A stretch of DNA of 64,000 nucleotides from Nesterenkonia sedimenti. GTDB lineage: Bacteria > Actinomycetota > Actinomycetes > Actinomycetales > Micrococcaceae. How positions within the stretch are numbered: the first letter of the stretch is position 1; each line of letters starts with the position of its first letter. Location: contig NZ_JABAHY010000009.1 in the NCBI RefSeq assembly GCF_012641515.1, forward strand, positions 62,001 through 126,000, in the 5' to 3' direction. The notes beneath the pieces were generated by a model that was not told the origin of the DNA, did not search any database, and was given only the letters and a program-made list of their open reading frames with translations. The position numbers and the translations under genes were made by a program. Below are positions 26,985 to 35,726 of this stretch, in pieces.

Positions 26985-28010
26985 TCAGCGCCAGTCCAGT
27001 GGCTTCGCCACATGGGTGAGCAATGACTCCATGAGGTGAGCGTTGTACTCCACCCCCAGCTGATTGGGGACGGTGACCAGGAGAGTATCGGCCTCCTGGA
27101 TGGCGGTGTCTTTGGCCAGTTCCTCGACCAGTTCATCGGGCTCGGCCGTATACGAGCGTCCGAAGACCGCCCGCGTCTTCTCATCGATCATCCCGAATTT
27201 GTCCTCGGAGTCCCGCTGCCCCAGGAAATAGGCCCGGTCCTCATCGGAGACGATCGGAATGATCGAACGGCTCACCGAGACTCGCGGTTCGAAGCCGTGG
27301 TCGTGCTTGGCGAACTCCTCGCGGAACTTCTGGATCTGCCGGGTCTGCTGAATATGCAGTGGTTCACCAGATTCATCATCCTTCAGCGTGGAGCTCATCA
27401 GGTTCATGCCCAGCTTTCCCGCCCATTCGGCGGTGGCATCGGAGCCGGCTCCCCACCAGATGCGCTGGCGCAGACCCTCTGAATAGGGTTCGACCCGCAG
27501 CAGCCCCGGCGGGTTGGGGAACATCGGACGCGGGTTGGGCTCGGCGAATCCCTGGCCAGTGAGAACTTTGAGCGCGATGTCCGTGTGGCGCCGGGCCATA
27601 TCGGCGTCGGACTCCCCCTCGGCAGGGTGGAATCCGAAGTATTTGTACCCGTCGATGACCTGCTCCGGGGAGCCCCGGGAGATGCCCAGCTGGAGCCGTC
27701 CGCCTGCGATCAGATCCGCAGAGGCGGCATCCTCGGCAAAACGCATCGGCGGCTCATACCGCATATCGATGACACCGGTGCCGATTTCGATGCGCTCAGT
27801 GCGAGCGCCCACTGCCGCCAGCAGCGGATATGGCGAACCCAATTGTCGGGCAAAGTGGTGAACCCGGAAATAGGCGCCGTCGAAACCGAGCTCCTCAGCC
27901 GCCACGGCGAGGTCGATGCTCTGCAGCAGGGCATCCTGGCCGCTCTGAGTGCGTGAATGCGGTGAAGGCGTCCAGTGGCCAAAGCTGAGGAATCCCAGTT
28001 TCTTCGTCAT
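26985..28010 (-). CDS. LLM-class flavin-dependent oxidoreductase (luciferase-like monooxygenase)
   Basis: 341 residues from ATG at 28010. It is a bacterial luciferase-like TIM barrel: LGFLSFGHW at strand 1, EELGFDGAYFRVHHFARQLGSPYPLLAAVGART, IEIGTGVIDMRYEPP, GRLQLGISRGSPEQ and IWWGAGSDATAEWAGKLG. Members use FMN or F420 to oxidise or reduce small organics; the substrate is unknown. The open frame extends to 28106, but the extra residues do not fit the family. It is separated from the broken ABC genes by 78 bp and diverges from an acidic lipoprotein gene. Confidence 0.9.
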   Translation of the reverse strand: MTKKLGFLSFGHWTPSPHSRTQSGQDALLQSIDLAVAAEELGFDGAYFRVHHFARQLGSPYPLLAAVGARTERIEIGTGVIDMRYEPPMRFAEDAASADLIAGGRLQLGISRGSPEQVIDGYKYFGFHPAEGESDADMARRHTDIALKVLTGQGFAEPNPRPMFPNPPGLLRVEPYSEGLRQRIWWGAGSDATAEWAGKLGMNLMSSTLKDDESGEPLHIQQTRQIQKFREEFAKHDHGFEPRVSVSRSIIPIVSDEDRAYFLGQRDSEDKFGMIDEKTRAVFGRSYTAEPDELVEELAKDTAIQEADTLLVTVPNQLGVEYNAHLMESLLTHVAKPLDWR

Positions 28011-28216
28011 ATCCGCCCCAACCTCGTAGCCCACTGCAATATTCCGTGCGACTGGCCCGGCAGCTCGGCCTGCGCCGGAGGAAAATTCGTAACATGCTAA
28101 CGGCACTCAGGGAACTTTCAGATTTCGATGGGAAGGTCCCATACCGTCCGACGGCGCCTGCTTTGGGTATCTCCTCTGGCGCCACAGCCCCCAGACTGTA
28201 TGGGAATTTGAATCAC

Positions 28217-29176
28217 ATGATGAGCACCTTCTCTCTTTTCACCCCCAGCCTTGGCACCGCCCCCGAAGAGCCCCAGCACAACCGTCTGGGCATCAAGGCC
28301 TTCACCGGTGTGGCCCTGGCTGCCACCCTGGCTCTGACTGCCTGCGGAGGCGACGACGAGGACGAAGACCCCAACGGCAATGGTGAGGATGAGGCCTCCA
28401 CTGAGGAGGACACCACTGAGGAGGACACCGACGGCGAGGACTCCGATGAGGAGGCCGGCGAGGACGAGATTCCGTCCCTGAGCGAGATCCAGTCCGCCAG
28501 CCTGGAGACCATTGACTCCGCGGAGTCCCTGACCGTGGAGGGATCCGGTGATGGCCTGGGTATGGACCTCGAGGCACTGGGCCAGCAGCTCGGCGCTGAG
28601 GATGTCGATGAGCTCGGCTTCCACATCGAGGGCAACCTCGATGAGTCCGCTCCGCTGACCTCCTGGGTCATCGGCTTTGGGGATAATTCCATGGAGGTCG
28701 TCATCGACGGCCAGGACCCCTATATGAACGCTGAGACCTTCGCTCCGATCTTTGAGAGCCAGCTGGCCGCCGATGGCATTGAGTTCGACACTGAGGGTTT
28801 CGCCGCTGAGATCGAGGGCTACTGGGTCGATATGACCGGCGCCCTGCCGCCGGAGGATATGCACCTCACCGACCTCCTGGCCAACCTGGCCGAGCCCATC
28901 GAAGGCTCCGATGCAGGCATGGAGGCCAGTGCAGGCACCCATGAGGGTCAGGATGCCTGGATCTACTCCGATGCCGAGGGTGAGCTGACCTTCCTGGCAG
29001 ATGCGGATTCCCCCTACCTGTTGAACATCACCGGCATCGATCCGGCCAGCGATGAGTCCTTCTCCATGGAGTTCTCCGAGTGGGACTCCACTGAACTGCC
29101 CGAGGTTCCGGCTGAGGACGAGGTGCTCAGCGACCAGGAGCTGAACTCGCTGGCTGAGCAGTACGTCTCCTTCTGA
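28217..29176 (+). CDS. Acidic lipoprotein, possible LppX/LprG-like fold (paralogue 1)
   Basis: 319 residues from ATG at 28217. The N-region before the hydrophobic core is unusually long (about 24 residues); the lipobox LTAC gives C43. An Asp/Glu-rich linker of about 50 residues follows. The mature domain pattern is SLETIDSAESLTVEG, YWVDMTGAL, GQDAWIYSDAEGELTFLADADSPYLLNI, MEFSEWDSTELPEVPAEDEV. The order, especially W-x-Y, G-E, P-Y-L-L and F-S-E-W, is shared with the lipoproteins at 34711 and 35727. It recalls the LolA/LppX type of lipid-carrier lipoprotein, but that is inference. No clear ribosome-binding site is seen. A strong terminator follows. Confidence 0.8.
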   Translation: MMSTFSLFTPSLGTAPEEPQHNRLGIKAFTGVALAATLALTACGGDDEDEDPNGNGEDEASTEEDTTEEDTDGEDSDEEAGEDEIPSLSEIQSASLETIDSAESLTVEGSGDGLGMDLEALGQQLGAEDVDELGFHIEGNLDESAPLTSWVIGFGDNSMEVVIDGQDPYMNAETFAPIFESQLAADGIEFDTEGFAAEIEGYWVDMTGALPPEDMHLTDLLANLAEPIEGSDAGMEASAGTHEGQDAWIYSDAEGELTFLADADSPYLLNITGIDPASDESFSMEFSEWDSTELPEVPAEDEVLSDQELNSLAEQYVSF

Positions 29177-29221
29177 TCTGCGCAGCCGCCTAGGGCGGTT
29201 GGGCAGACATCATCAGCACCG

Positions 29222-29264
29222 CAGGGGTGGGGCATTCCGAGTCTGGGATGCCCCACCCCTGTTT
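29222..29264 (+). terminator. Rho-independent terminator after the acidic lipoprotein
   Basis: A 17-bp stem (14 bp perfect, CAGGGGTGGGGCAT against ATGCCCCACCCCTG, extended by five more pairs with one G-U) has a 6-base loop at 29239-29244 and is followed by TTT. It sits between two lipoprotein genes on the plus strand and separates their transcription. Confidence 0.85.
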
Positions 29265-29278
29265 CATGCGGCAGAATC

Positions 29279-30742
29279 ATGAGCATGCATAATCACTCGT
29301 CATCCAGCTTCTCCGCATCCCACCTTCCCGGTATTGCCGCAACTGCTCTGACTGGCGCCCTGCTGCTCAGCGGCTGCGGAAATGGTGAGGACCCCGAGGC
29401 TGAGCTGGAGGAAGCACAGGAGGAGCCCACTCCTCTGGATGCCGGTGATGACGAGGAGGAAACTGACGGGGAGGATGAACCGGACTCTCCCGAGGCTGAG
29501 CCGGTGGACTTCCCCGGCACGCTCTCCGGGGAGACTGCCGAATACATCGTCCAAATCCTCAACGCCGAGGAGGACAGCACCGCTGAGGACTGGGAGAACC
29601 GGCTCAGTGAAACATTCCGCTCCGAATACGATGAGACCGAGCTGGCTGAGGTGATCAACACCGGTCTGCGGCCTGCTGCCCCCTTCACACCCACTGATCA
29701 CAGTGATACCGGGGACGCCTCGGTCACCCACCTGGAGTCCGAGGATGCCGAGGTGGAGCTGCATATCCAGCTCGATGAAGATGAGCTCATCGAGCTGCTG
29801 GTGTTCCTGCCACCGCAGGAACCGGCTGAGGAGGCCACCTCCTTCGAGGAGATTCAGCAGCGACTGCCGGAACTTCCCGGTGACGGGGCGATGCTGGTGC
29901 TCGAGGACGGCGAGGAGCTCCTGGGCATCAACACCGACCAGGCCGCCGGGATCGGCTCGACCTTCAAGCTCTATGTGCTGCTGGCCCTGGTTGAAGCCAT
30001 CGAGGAGGGTGAGACCTCCTGGGATGAGACTCTGGAGCTGGCCGAGGAGCATATGAGCCTGCCCTCCGGGAACCTGCAGAATGAGGATCCCGGCTATGAG
30101 GTGACCGTCCAGGAGGCGGCCCAGGCGATGATCGAGATCAGCGATAACACCGCCACCGATCTGCTCATCGACCATCTGGGCCGCGATGCCGTGGAGGCCG
30201 CCGTCGAGGATTCTGATCATCATGACCCCGAACTGCTCCAGCCTTTCCTGACCACCCGCGAACTCTTCCAGCTGCGCTGGGGTGCCCCGGAGCTGGGTGA
30301 ACAGTTCAGCGAGGCCTCCGACATCGAGCATCGCCGCGAGATCCTCGATGAGGTCGCTGAGCTTCCCCTGGAGCTGGAGGCAGCGGATATCACCGACGAC
30401 GACGGCGCGGCCCGCGGACTGGAGTGGTTCGCCACAGTTGAGGACATCGCTGATCTGCTTGCACTGCTGGAGACATATGCCGAGGAGCATTCCGAGCTGC
30501 GCACGATCCTCAGTGAGAACCCCGGCATTCAGGCGGAGTCCCCCTGGTGGGACTATCTCGCCTTTAAGGGCGGCTCCTCCCCCGGTGTAGTGGCCGGGGC
30601 CTGGTATGCCACCGATGAGGAGGAGACCGAACGCACTGTGGTCTTCATCGCCTCCGGTGACCCTCAGGGCATCTCAACAGCGACCATGGAGTACTTCGGG
30701 CTGGCTACCAATGCGCTGGAGCTGGAGGCCGACTCCGAGTAA
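29279..30742 (+). CDS. LpqF-like serine hydrolase lipoprotein (NTF2-like domain plus beta-lactamase fold)
   Basis: 487 residues. Lipobox LSGC gives C33, followed by an acidic linker to about residue 75. Residues about 75-190 form an extra domain (TAEYIVQILNAEEDSTAEDW, EYDETELAEVI) that fits the Cpe/LpqF helper domain, also found in ORF12 of the clavulanic acid cluster. The C-terminal part has the beta-lactamase-fold triad STFK, SDN in EISDNTATDLL, and KGG in AFKGGSSPGVV. It is paralogous to the lipoprotein at 20538, which lacks the extra domain. It probably acts on a surface substrate; the activity is unknown. Its TAA lies inside the palindrome in front of furA. Confidence 0.85.
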   Translation: MSMHNHSSSSFSASHLPGIAATALTGALLLSGCGNGEDPEAELEEAQEEPTPLDAGDDEEETDGEDEPDSPEAEPVDFPGTLSGETAEYIVQILNAEEDSTAEDWENRLSETFRSEYDETELAEVINTGLRPAAPFTPTDHSDTGDASVTHLESEDAEVELHIQLDEDELIELLVFLPPQEPAEEATSFEEIQQRLPELPGDGAMLVLEDGEELLGINTDQAAGIGSTFKLYVLLALVEAIEEGETSWDETLELAEEHMSLPSGNLQNEDPGYEVTVQEAAQAMIEISDNTATDLLIDHLGRDAVEAAVEDSDHHDPELLQPFLTTRELFQLRWGAPELGEQFSEASDIEHRREILDEVAELPLELEAADITDDDGAARGLEWFATVEDIADLLALLETYAEEHSELRTILSENPGIQAESPWWDYLAFKGGSSPGVVAGAWYATDEEETERTVVFIASGDPQGISTATMEYFGLATNALELEADSE

Positions 30743-30755
30743 TTGTGAATTACTC
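30737..30755. promoter_or_regulatory. Perfect 19-bp palindrome in front of furA-katG (candidate FurA box)
   Basis: GAGTAATT and AATTACTC flank GTG. The site is AT-rich in a GC-rich region, overlaps the stop codon of the previous gene (TAA at 30740-30742), and ends 23 bp before the furA ATG, with a CATATT -10-like element directly after. FurA proteins usually repress their own furA-katG operon from such a position. Confidence 0.75.
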
Positions 30756-30778
30756 ATATTTACGGCAAGATAGTGGGC

Positions 30779-31228
30779 ATGACGACATCACAGTCATCGC
30801 ACAATTGGCCCGAGGCCCTCAGGGGTCGTGGGCTCCGTGTGACCCGGCAACGTCTGGCTGTCCTCGACGCCGTCGCTGCCCACCCCCATCAGCCGGCTGA
30901 GGCAGTCCATGCCGCTGTGGCACAGGAACTGCCAGAGATCACCGTGCAGTCGGTCTACACCGTGCTGCATGATCTCACCGCACAGCAGCTGCTGCGGCGG
31001 TTCGATCCGCCTGGATCGGCCGCCCGTTATGAGACCCGCACCGAAGATAACCACCACCACGCCATCTGTACCCATTGCGGTCGCATCGAGGACGTGGACT
31101 GCGTCCATGGTGAAGCCCCCTGCCTGGAGGCGCCGGCTTCGCTGGGCATGCAGGTCGAGGTGGCAGATGTGGTCTTCCGCGGCATCTGCTCCGACTGTGC
31201 GGCAGCCCAACAGGCTCAGGCTGCCTGA
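30779..31228 (+). CDS. furA: FurA, Fur-family peroxide-responsive repressor
   Basis: 149 residues from ATG at 30779 (GTG at 30773 is an alternative). The N-terminal winged helix has RGLRVTRQRLAVLDAV, HQPAEAVHAAV and TVQSVYTVLHDLTAQQLL. The C-terminal dimerisation domain has the metal-binding DNHHHAICTHCG and a second pair in GICSDC, which together form the structural zinc site. In actinobacteria FurA senses peroxide through metal-catalysed oxidation and represses the adjacent catalase-peroxidase. It precedes katG by 60 bp on the same strand, so the two form the standard furA-katG operon. Confidence 0.93.
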   Translation: MTTSQSSHNWPEALRGRGLRVTRQRLAVLDAVAAHPHQPAEAVHAAVAQELPEITVQSVYTVLHDLTAQQLLRRFDPPGSAARYETRTEDNHHHAICTHCGRIEDVDCVHGEAPCLEAPASLGMQVEVADVVFRGICSDCAAAQQAQAA

Positions 31229-31288
31229 GCCTGCCAGATTAGTCCTTGTCCGCCCAATGTTCCTTTGATCCACCCAAGAAAGGAAGCC

Positions 31289-33562
31289 ATGACCGAAAAC
31301 TCGAACGGCTGCCCCGTTACGCACAACGAAGGCAGCGGGACCGCCCCCACGGCTACCAAGCCCTCCGGTCCGCCCCACCCCACTATGGGCGGCGGTAACC
31401 GGTACTGGTGGCCGCACCAGCTGAACCTGAAGATCCTGGCGAAGAACCCCGAGGTTTCCGATCCGTTCGGCGGTGAGGACTACGACTACGCCGCTGAGTT
31501 CCTCAAGCTTGACCTCGCCGAGGTCAAGCAGGACATCCAGCAGGCCCTGACCACCTCCCAGGACTGGTGGCCGGCAGACTTCGGCCACTACGGTCCGCTG
31601 ATCATCCGTATGGCCTGGCACTCCGCCGGTACCTACCGTGCAGTCGACGGCCGCGGCGGTGGCGGAACCGGTCAGCAGCGCTTCGCGCCGCTGAACTCCT
31701 GGCCCGATAACATCGGCCTGGATAAGGCTCGCCGCATCCTGTGGCCGGTGAAGAAGAAGTACGGCCGCCAGCTCTCCTGGGCTGACCTCATGATCCTGGC
31801 CGGCAACGTAGCCCTTGAGGACATGGGCTTCCCCACCTACGGCTTCGCCGGTGGACGCGCCGATGTCTGGGAGCCCGAGGACGATGTCTACTGGGGTGCA
31901 GAGGAAGAGTGGCTCGGCAGCGATAAGCGCTTCTCCAAGGGCGATGAGCGCGACCTCGACAAGCCTCTGGGTGCTACCCACCTGGGTCTGATCTATGTCA
32001 ACCCCGAGGGTCCCGAGGGCGAGCCTGACCCCGTCAAGGCCGCTCACGATATCCGTGTGACCTTCGCCCGGATGGGTATGAACGATGAGGAGACCGTGGC
32101 TCTGATCGCCGGCGGTCACACCTTCGGCAAGAGCCACGGCGCCAACACTGACGACCACCTCGGTCCCGATCCTGAGGGCGCTTCCCTCGAGGAGCAGGGC
32201 CTGGGCTGGAAGAACTCCTACGGCACCGGTAAGGGCGATGACCAGATCACCTCCGGCCTGGAGGTCACCTGGACCTACCACCCGACCCGCTGGGACAACG
32301 AGTTCTTCCACATCCTCTACGCCTACGAGTGGGAGGTCTACAAGGGCCCCGGCGGCGGCTGGCAGTGGCGTCCCACCAATGGTGAGGGCGATGGCCTGGT
32401 TCCCGAGGCCCACAGCGACGGCAAGCGTGAGCCCCGGATGCTCACCACCGATCTCTCGCTGCGCTTCGATCCGGCCTACGACAAGATCTCCCGCCGGTTC
32501 CATGAGAACCCCGAGGAGTTCCAGACTGCATTCGCCAAGGCCTGGTTCAAGCTCACCCACCGCGATATGGGCCCCAAGGCTCGTTACCTCGGCCCCGAGG
32601 TCCCCGAGGAGGACTTCATCTGGCAGGATCCGCTGCCTCCGGTGGACCACGAGCTGGTCGACGCAGCCGATGTGGCTTCCCTAAAGCAGGCTGTGCTGGA
32701 CTCCGGTCTGACCATCTCCGAGCTGGTCTCCACCGCTTGGGCCTCGGCATCCACCTTCCGCCACGGCGATAAGCGCGGCGGCGCCAATGGTGCCCACATC
32801 CGCCTGGCTCCGCAGAAGGACTGGGAGGTCAACAACCCGCAGCAGCTGCAGAAGGTGCTCGGAGTTCTGGAGACCATCAAGGAGCGCTTCGACTCCGAGA
32901 ATGCCGTCAACGGTAAGAAGATCTCCCTGGCTGACCTCATTGTGCTGGCCGGTAACGCAGCCGTTGAGAAGGCTGCCTCCGATGCCGGTGTCCAGGGTGT
33001 GGAGGTTCCCTTCAACCCCGGCCGCACCGACGCCAGCCAGGAGCAGACCGACACTGAGAACTTCGCCTACCTCGAGCCGGTCACCGATGGGTTCCGCAAC
33101 TACGTGGGCCCCGACTCCAGCCTGCCGGCAGAGCATGGCCTGGTGGACAAGGCCAACCTGCTCAGCCTCTCCGCTCCGGAGATGACCGTGCTGGTCGGCG
33201 GTATGCGTGTGCTCGGCACCAACTGGGACGGCTCCGACTACGGAGTCTTCACCGACCGGGTCGGCGTGCTCTCCAATGACTTCTTCGTCAACCTGCTGGA
33301 TCTCGGCAAGAACTGGCGGGCACTGGACGAGGGCAAGCACGCATTCGAGGGCACCTACGAGTCCACCGGTGAGGTATTCGGCCGTGGCACTCGCGTCGAC
33401 CTCGTCTTCGGCTCCAACTCCGAGCTGCGCGCCCTGGCGGAGGTCTACGCCTCCGACGACGCCCAGGAGAAGTTCGTCAAGGACTTCGTCGCCGCTTGGC
33501 ACAAGGTCAGCGAGCTGGACCGCTTCGATCTGCGGACTCCGGCTGGCAAGACCGCTGCCTAA
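31289..33562 (+). CDS. katG: Catalase-peroxidase
   Basis: 757 residues, full length for the bifunctional haem enzyme that destroys hydrogen peroxide and alkyl peroxides; homologues activate isoniazid in mycobacteria. The distal haem motif is [13 protein letters not shown], the tyrosine of the Met-Tyr-Trp crosslink is in [11 protein letters not shown], and the proximal His is in [12 protein letters not shown]. The C-terminal, non-haem duplicate domain follows from about residue 430 to the end. AAAGGAAG lies two bases before ATG at 31289; an ATT-led extension to 31265 is unlikely. The codon use is smoother than that of its neighbours, suggesting high expression. A bidirectional terminator follows. 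Confidence 0.97.
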   Translation: MTENSNGCPVTHNEGSGTAPTATKPSGPPHPTMGGGNRYWWPHQLNLKILAKNPEVSDPFGGEDYDYAAEFLKLDLAEVKQDIQQALTTSQDWWPADFGHYGPLIIRMAWHSAGTYRAVDGRGGGGTGQQRFAPLNSWPDNIGLDKARRILWPVKKKYGRQLSWADLMILAGNVALEDMGFPTYGFAGGRADVWEPEDDVYWGAEEEWLGSDKRFSKGDERDLDKPLGATHLGLIYVNPEGPEGEPDPVKAAHDIRVTFARMGMNDEETVALIAGGHTFGKSHGANTDDHLGPDPEGASLEEQGLGWKNSYGTGKGDDQITSGLEVTWTYHPTRWDNEFFHILYAYEWEVYKGPGGGWQWRPTNGEGDGLVPEAHSDGKREPRMLTTDLSLRFDPAYDKISRRFHENPEEFQTAFAKAWFKLTHRDMGPKARYLGPEVPEEDFIWQDPLPPVDHELVDAADVASLKQAVLDSGLTISELVSTAWASASTFRHGDKRGGANGAHIRLAPQKDWEVNNPQQLQKVLGVLETIKERFDSENAVNGKKISLADLIVLAGNAAVEKAASDAGVQGVEVPFNPGRTDASQEQTDTENFAYLEPVTDGFRNYVGPDSSLPAEHGLVDKANLLSLSAPEMTVLVGGMRVLGTNWDGSDYGVFTDRVGVLSNDFFVNLLDLGKNWRALDEGKHAFEGTYESTGEVFGRGTRVDLVFGSNSELRALAEVYASDDAQEKFVKDFVAAWHKVSELDRFDLRTPAGKTAA

Positions 33563-33576
33563 GCCCTAAGGCATAG

Positions 33577-33613
33577 AAAAATCCCCGGCCGGGTCATCCG
33601 GCCGGGGATTTTT
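33577..33613. terminator. Bidirectional terminator between katG and the Asp-rich lipoprotein gene
   Basis: A perfect 16-bp stem (AAAAATCCCCGGCCGG against CCGGCCGGGGATTTTT) with loop GTCAT. The A/T ends give a U-tract on both strands, so it serves katG (+) and the minus-strand gene that stops at 33632. Confidence 0.92.
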
Positions 33614-33631
33614 CGCGTGTGGGGCTAGCTC

Positions 33632-33985
33632 TTAGAGGCCGCCCTCATCGTCGTCGTCCTCGTCGTCGTCGTCGAGGCCGAGACCATCGTCGTCACCATC
33701 GTCGTCGTCCTCGTCGTCCATGCCGAGGTCGTCGTCCTCATCATCTTCAACGCCGGGTGCGTCGTCATCTGCAGCGTCGTCGTCACCCAGGTCGGCGTCG
33801 GCGTCGTCGTCGCCGTTCAGACCATCATCGCCGTTGTCCGGGTCAGCGGGCTCTTCCTGGTCGACGTCGTCATCGCCGTTCTCGCCGTCGCCGTCATCAC
33901 ATGCGGCGGCGCCGAAGAGAGCCAGGGCGGAAACGCCCAGGATGCCGGCTGCACTGCGAAGCTTGGTGTAATTCTTGTCTGCCAT
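33632..33985 (-). CDS. Small lipoprotein with an almost pure Asp/Glu mature part
   Basis: 117 residues. The signal peptide has KLRSAAGILG and lipobox AAAC with C29. The remaining 88 residues are almost only Asp, Glu, Gly and Asn, with a Asp-rich tail coded by GTC/GAC triplet runs. GGAGG lies upstream of ATG at 33985. The signal peptide is closely matched by the gene at 34135-34340 (same length, Cys at 29 in both), so they are a tandem pair. Such a charged surface chain could bind Ca, Mg or Fe, hold water or space the wall; none of this is proven. I recognise no named family. Confidence 0.78.
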   Translation of the reverse strand: MADKNYTKLRSAAGILGVSALALFGAAACDDGDGENGDDDVDQEEPADPDNGDDGLNGDDDADADLGDDDAADDDAPGVEDDEDDDLGMDDEDDDDGDDDGLGLDDDDEDDDDEGGL

Positions 33986-34061
33986 TTGAGGAGTTAACCT
34001 CCATTGATCAGTTTGGCGGTAGTTCTTCTTCAGCTTCTATTAAGTTTTTCTCGGCTAATGC

Positions 34062-34095
34062 CGGACCCCCTTCCGGAGAACCGAAAGGGGGTCCG
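34062..34095. repeat. 11-bp stem-loop between the two Asp-rich lipoprotein genes
   Basis: CGGACCCCCTT and AAGGGGGTCCG flank a 12-base loop. It lies 40-73 bp beyond the stop of the gene at 34135 on the minus strand. No U-tract follows on that strand, so it may be a weak terminator or an RNA-stability element. The rest of 33986-34134 holds nothing else I can identify. Confidence 0.5.
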
Positions 34096-34134
34096 TACGC
34101 TAAGTAGAACTCAGCGCTTAGCTAGAGAGAATGC

Positions 34135-34340
34135 TTAGCCTGCATCCTCGTCGTCAGCTGCGTCGTCACCGGCGTCATCAGCTGCGTCGTCGCCGGTGTC
34201 AACTTCTTCTTCAGTGCCAGCGTCGTCGTCACCGGCGTCGTCTCCGCCGTCGTCGCAGGCGGTCACGCCCACCAGTGCGATCGAACCGATACCGAGGATT
34301 GCGGCGATCGAACGAAGCTTGTTGTTCTCGGTGGTAGCCA
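34135..34340 (-). CDS. Tiny Asp-rich lipoprotein, paralogue of the gene at 33632
   Basis: 68 residues from ATG at 34340, with GGAGG 11 bases upstream. The pattern N-N-K-L-R-S, A-A-I-L-G, A-L-x-G and the lipobox VTAC (C29) matches the neighbour position by position. The mature part is only 39 residues: repeated Asp-Asp-Ala-Gly and Glu units with no hydrophobic core, so it should be disordered. An open frame extends upstream to 34671 but does not look coding. The two genes have separate upstream regions, about 145 bp apart, and may be expressed separately. Confidence 0.72.
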
Positions 34341-34654
34341 TAAGCTTTGTTACCTCCGTGATTGACTGCATCTGGTCTGATGCTGGGCGGGCTTTCCGCC
34401 TTCCACCCAGTGATGCTTGGGTCACATCCCTGGATGATCTGACTCCATCATCACCACAAAACTTCCGTGAGGAAAAGTCCCAAAGGGGGGTTTTGGGTGA
34501 ACTCTGGGGGGACTCATGGGAAGTGTCCAGGTTCAGAATGTCACCAGTGTTGTTTTTTAAGCTTTTGTCCAGGTTCAATGGTCTTTCCTGAACATTCCAT
34601 TGGCGTCGGCGAGGCTGCCTAATCGCTAATGAATCCAGGTCTGACGTGGACAAA

Positions 34655-34688
34655 ACGGCCCCGGACCGCATTTGCAGCCCGGGGCCGT
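34655..34688 (-). terminator. Rho-independent terminator after the lipoprotein at 34711
   Basis: ACGGCCCCGG and CCGGGGCCGT form a perfect 10-bp stem with a 14-base loop. On the minus strand it is followed by TTTTGTCC. It lies 23 bp beyond the stop at 34711. Confidence 0.75.
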
Positions 34689-34710
34689 CTCGGAAGGAGA
34701 CTTTCTGTGC

Positions 34711-35712
34711 TTACATCGCGGACTCGCCGATAGCGTTCAGCTCCTCCTCGGAGAGGGCCTCAGTGGGCTCTTCCTCGGGCTCAGCCTCACTCCAGTCACT
34801 GAAGGTGATGTTCATGACCATGCCTTCGACATTCATGTCGATCTCATGCAGCACCGGTGCTGATTCATCGGCCAAGAAGACGAACTCAAGGTACTCCTCG
34901 CCATTTTCCTCGCGGTAGACCCAGACATCCTCACCATCGCGATCTTCGGACTCTCCGGTGAGCGGAGCTTCGCCCAGGGAGGAGATTCCGGCCTCCTGCA
35001 GCATGTCGTCGCGGAAGTTCTCGATGAACTGCTCAGGGGTCTCGATCTGGCCGCTCAGGGTGCTGCTGACATCGATCCACTCCGCGCCCTGGGCCTCCAG
35101 CTCCTGGCGCAGAGCCTCAGGATCTACCCCGGCCTGAGCATCGGGTTGCAGGGAGGTGTACTCCTCGATGAAGGAATCCACCGACTGGTAGATGGTGCTG
35201 CCCTCGTCAAAGAGGCGGTAGTCGATGATGTCCGCCATCTGCCAGGTGCTGCCATTGCCCTGCATATCCCCGGAGATGATGATCTCCACGGTTTCGCCTT
35301 CGGATTCTGCCTCCAGCTCATCATCCTCGGCACCGGAATCCTCAGTGCCGTCCTCAAGCTCATCTGTGGGCAGCTCTTCCATTCCGAACAGCGCCGCGGG
35401 CACTTCCGCGGTCACGGTCACGGAGTCCTCAGCCAGGGAAGCCTCCCAGACCTCATCGCCGATCTCGGAGAGCTCAGGGGCCTCTCCCCCATTGCCCTGG
35501 GCCTCATCTGGATCAGGCTCCTCGCCATCCTCATCGGCGATCTCACCGGGGGTGTCGCCCTGTTCCTCAGCACCGTCGGGATCGACATCCTCCTGTGCGG
35601 AGTCATCGGGGGAATCGTCACCGGCGGTGGTCTCTTCTTCATCGGGGCCGCAGGCGGTCAGCGCCAGAACGGCGACGCCGAAAATGCCAGTAGTACGGTA
35701 CAGCTTGCGCAT
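34711..35712 (-). CDS. Acidic lipoprotein, possible LppX/LprG-like fold (paralogue 2)
   Basis: 333 residues. Lipobox LTAC gives C21, followed by about 55 residues rich in Asp, Glu and Gly. The mature domain resembles those at 28217 and 35727: IGDEVWEASLAEDSVTV, EYTSLQPDAQ, EQFIENFRDDML, GEDVWVYREENGEEYLEFVFLADESAPVLHEI and TFSDWSEAEPEEEP. AGAGGACG lies 8 bases before ATG. It follows the paralogue at 35727 with a 14-bp gap, so the two form an operon ending at the terminator at 34655. A role as a surface carrier or binding protein is inferred only. Confidence 0.8.
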   Translation of the reverse strand: MRKLYRTTGIFGVAVLALTACGPDEEETTAGDDSPDDSAQEDVDPDGAEEQGDTPGEIADEDGEEPDPDEAQGNGGEAPELSEIGDEVWEASLAEDSVTVTAEVPAALFGMEELPTDELEDGTEDSGAEDDELEAESEGETVEIIISGDMQGNGSTWQMADIIDYRLFDEGSTIYQSVDSFIEEYTSLQPDAQAGVDPEALRQELEAQGAEWIDVSSTLSGQIETPEQFIENFRDDMLQEAGISSLGEAPLTGESEDRDGEDVWVYREENGEEYLEFVFLADESAPVLHEIDMNVEGMVMNITFSDWSEAEPEEEPTEALSEEELNAIGESAM

Positions 35713-35726
35713 GTGCTGCGTCCTCT

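Noticed and set aside
30794-32650. A 618-codon open frame opposite furA and katG
   Set aside because: Both furA and katG match their families over their full length, and the opposite frame shows no family motif.
33632-33900. GTC/GAC triplet run as a stand-alone microsatellite
   Set aside because: It is coding for the Asp-rich tail of a lipoprotein and is treated there; only possible length variation is noted.
34341-34671. Upstream extension of the tiny lipoprotein gene to 34671
   Set aside because: The added residues show no family pattern, and a good GGAGG with a signal peptide fits ATG at 34340.
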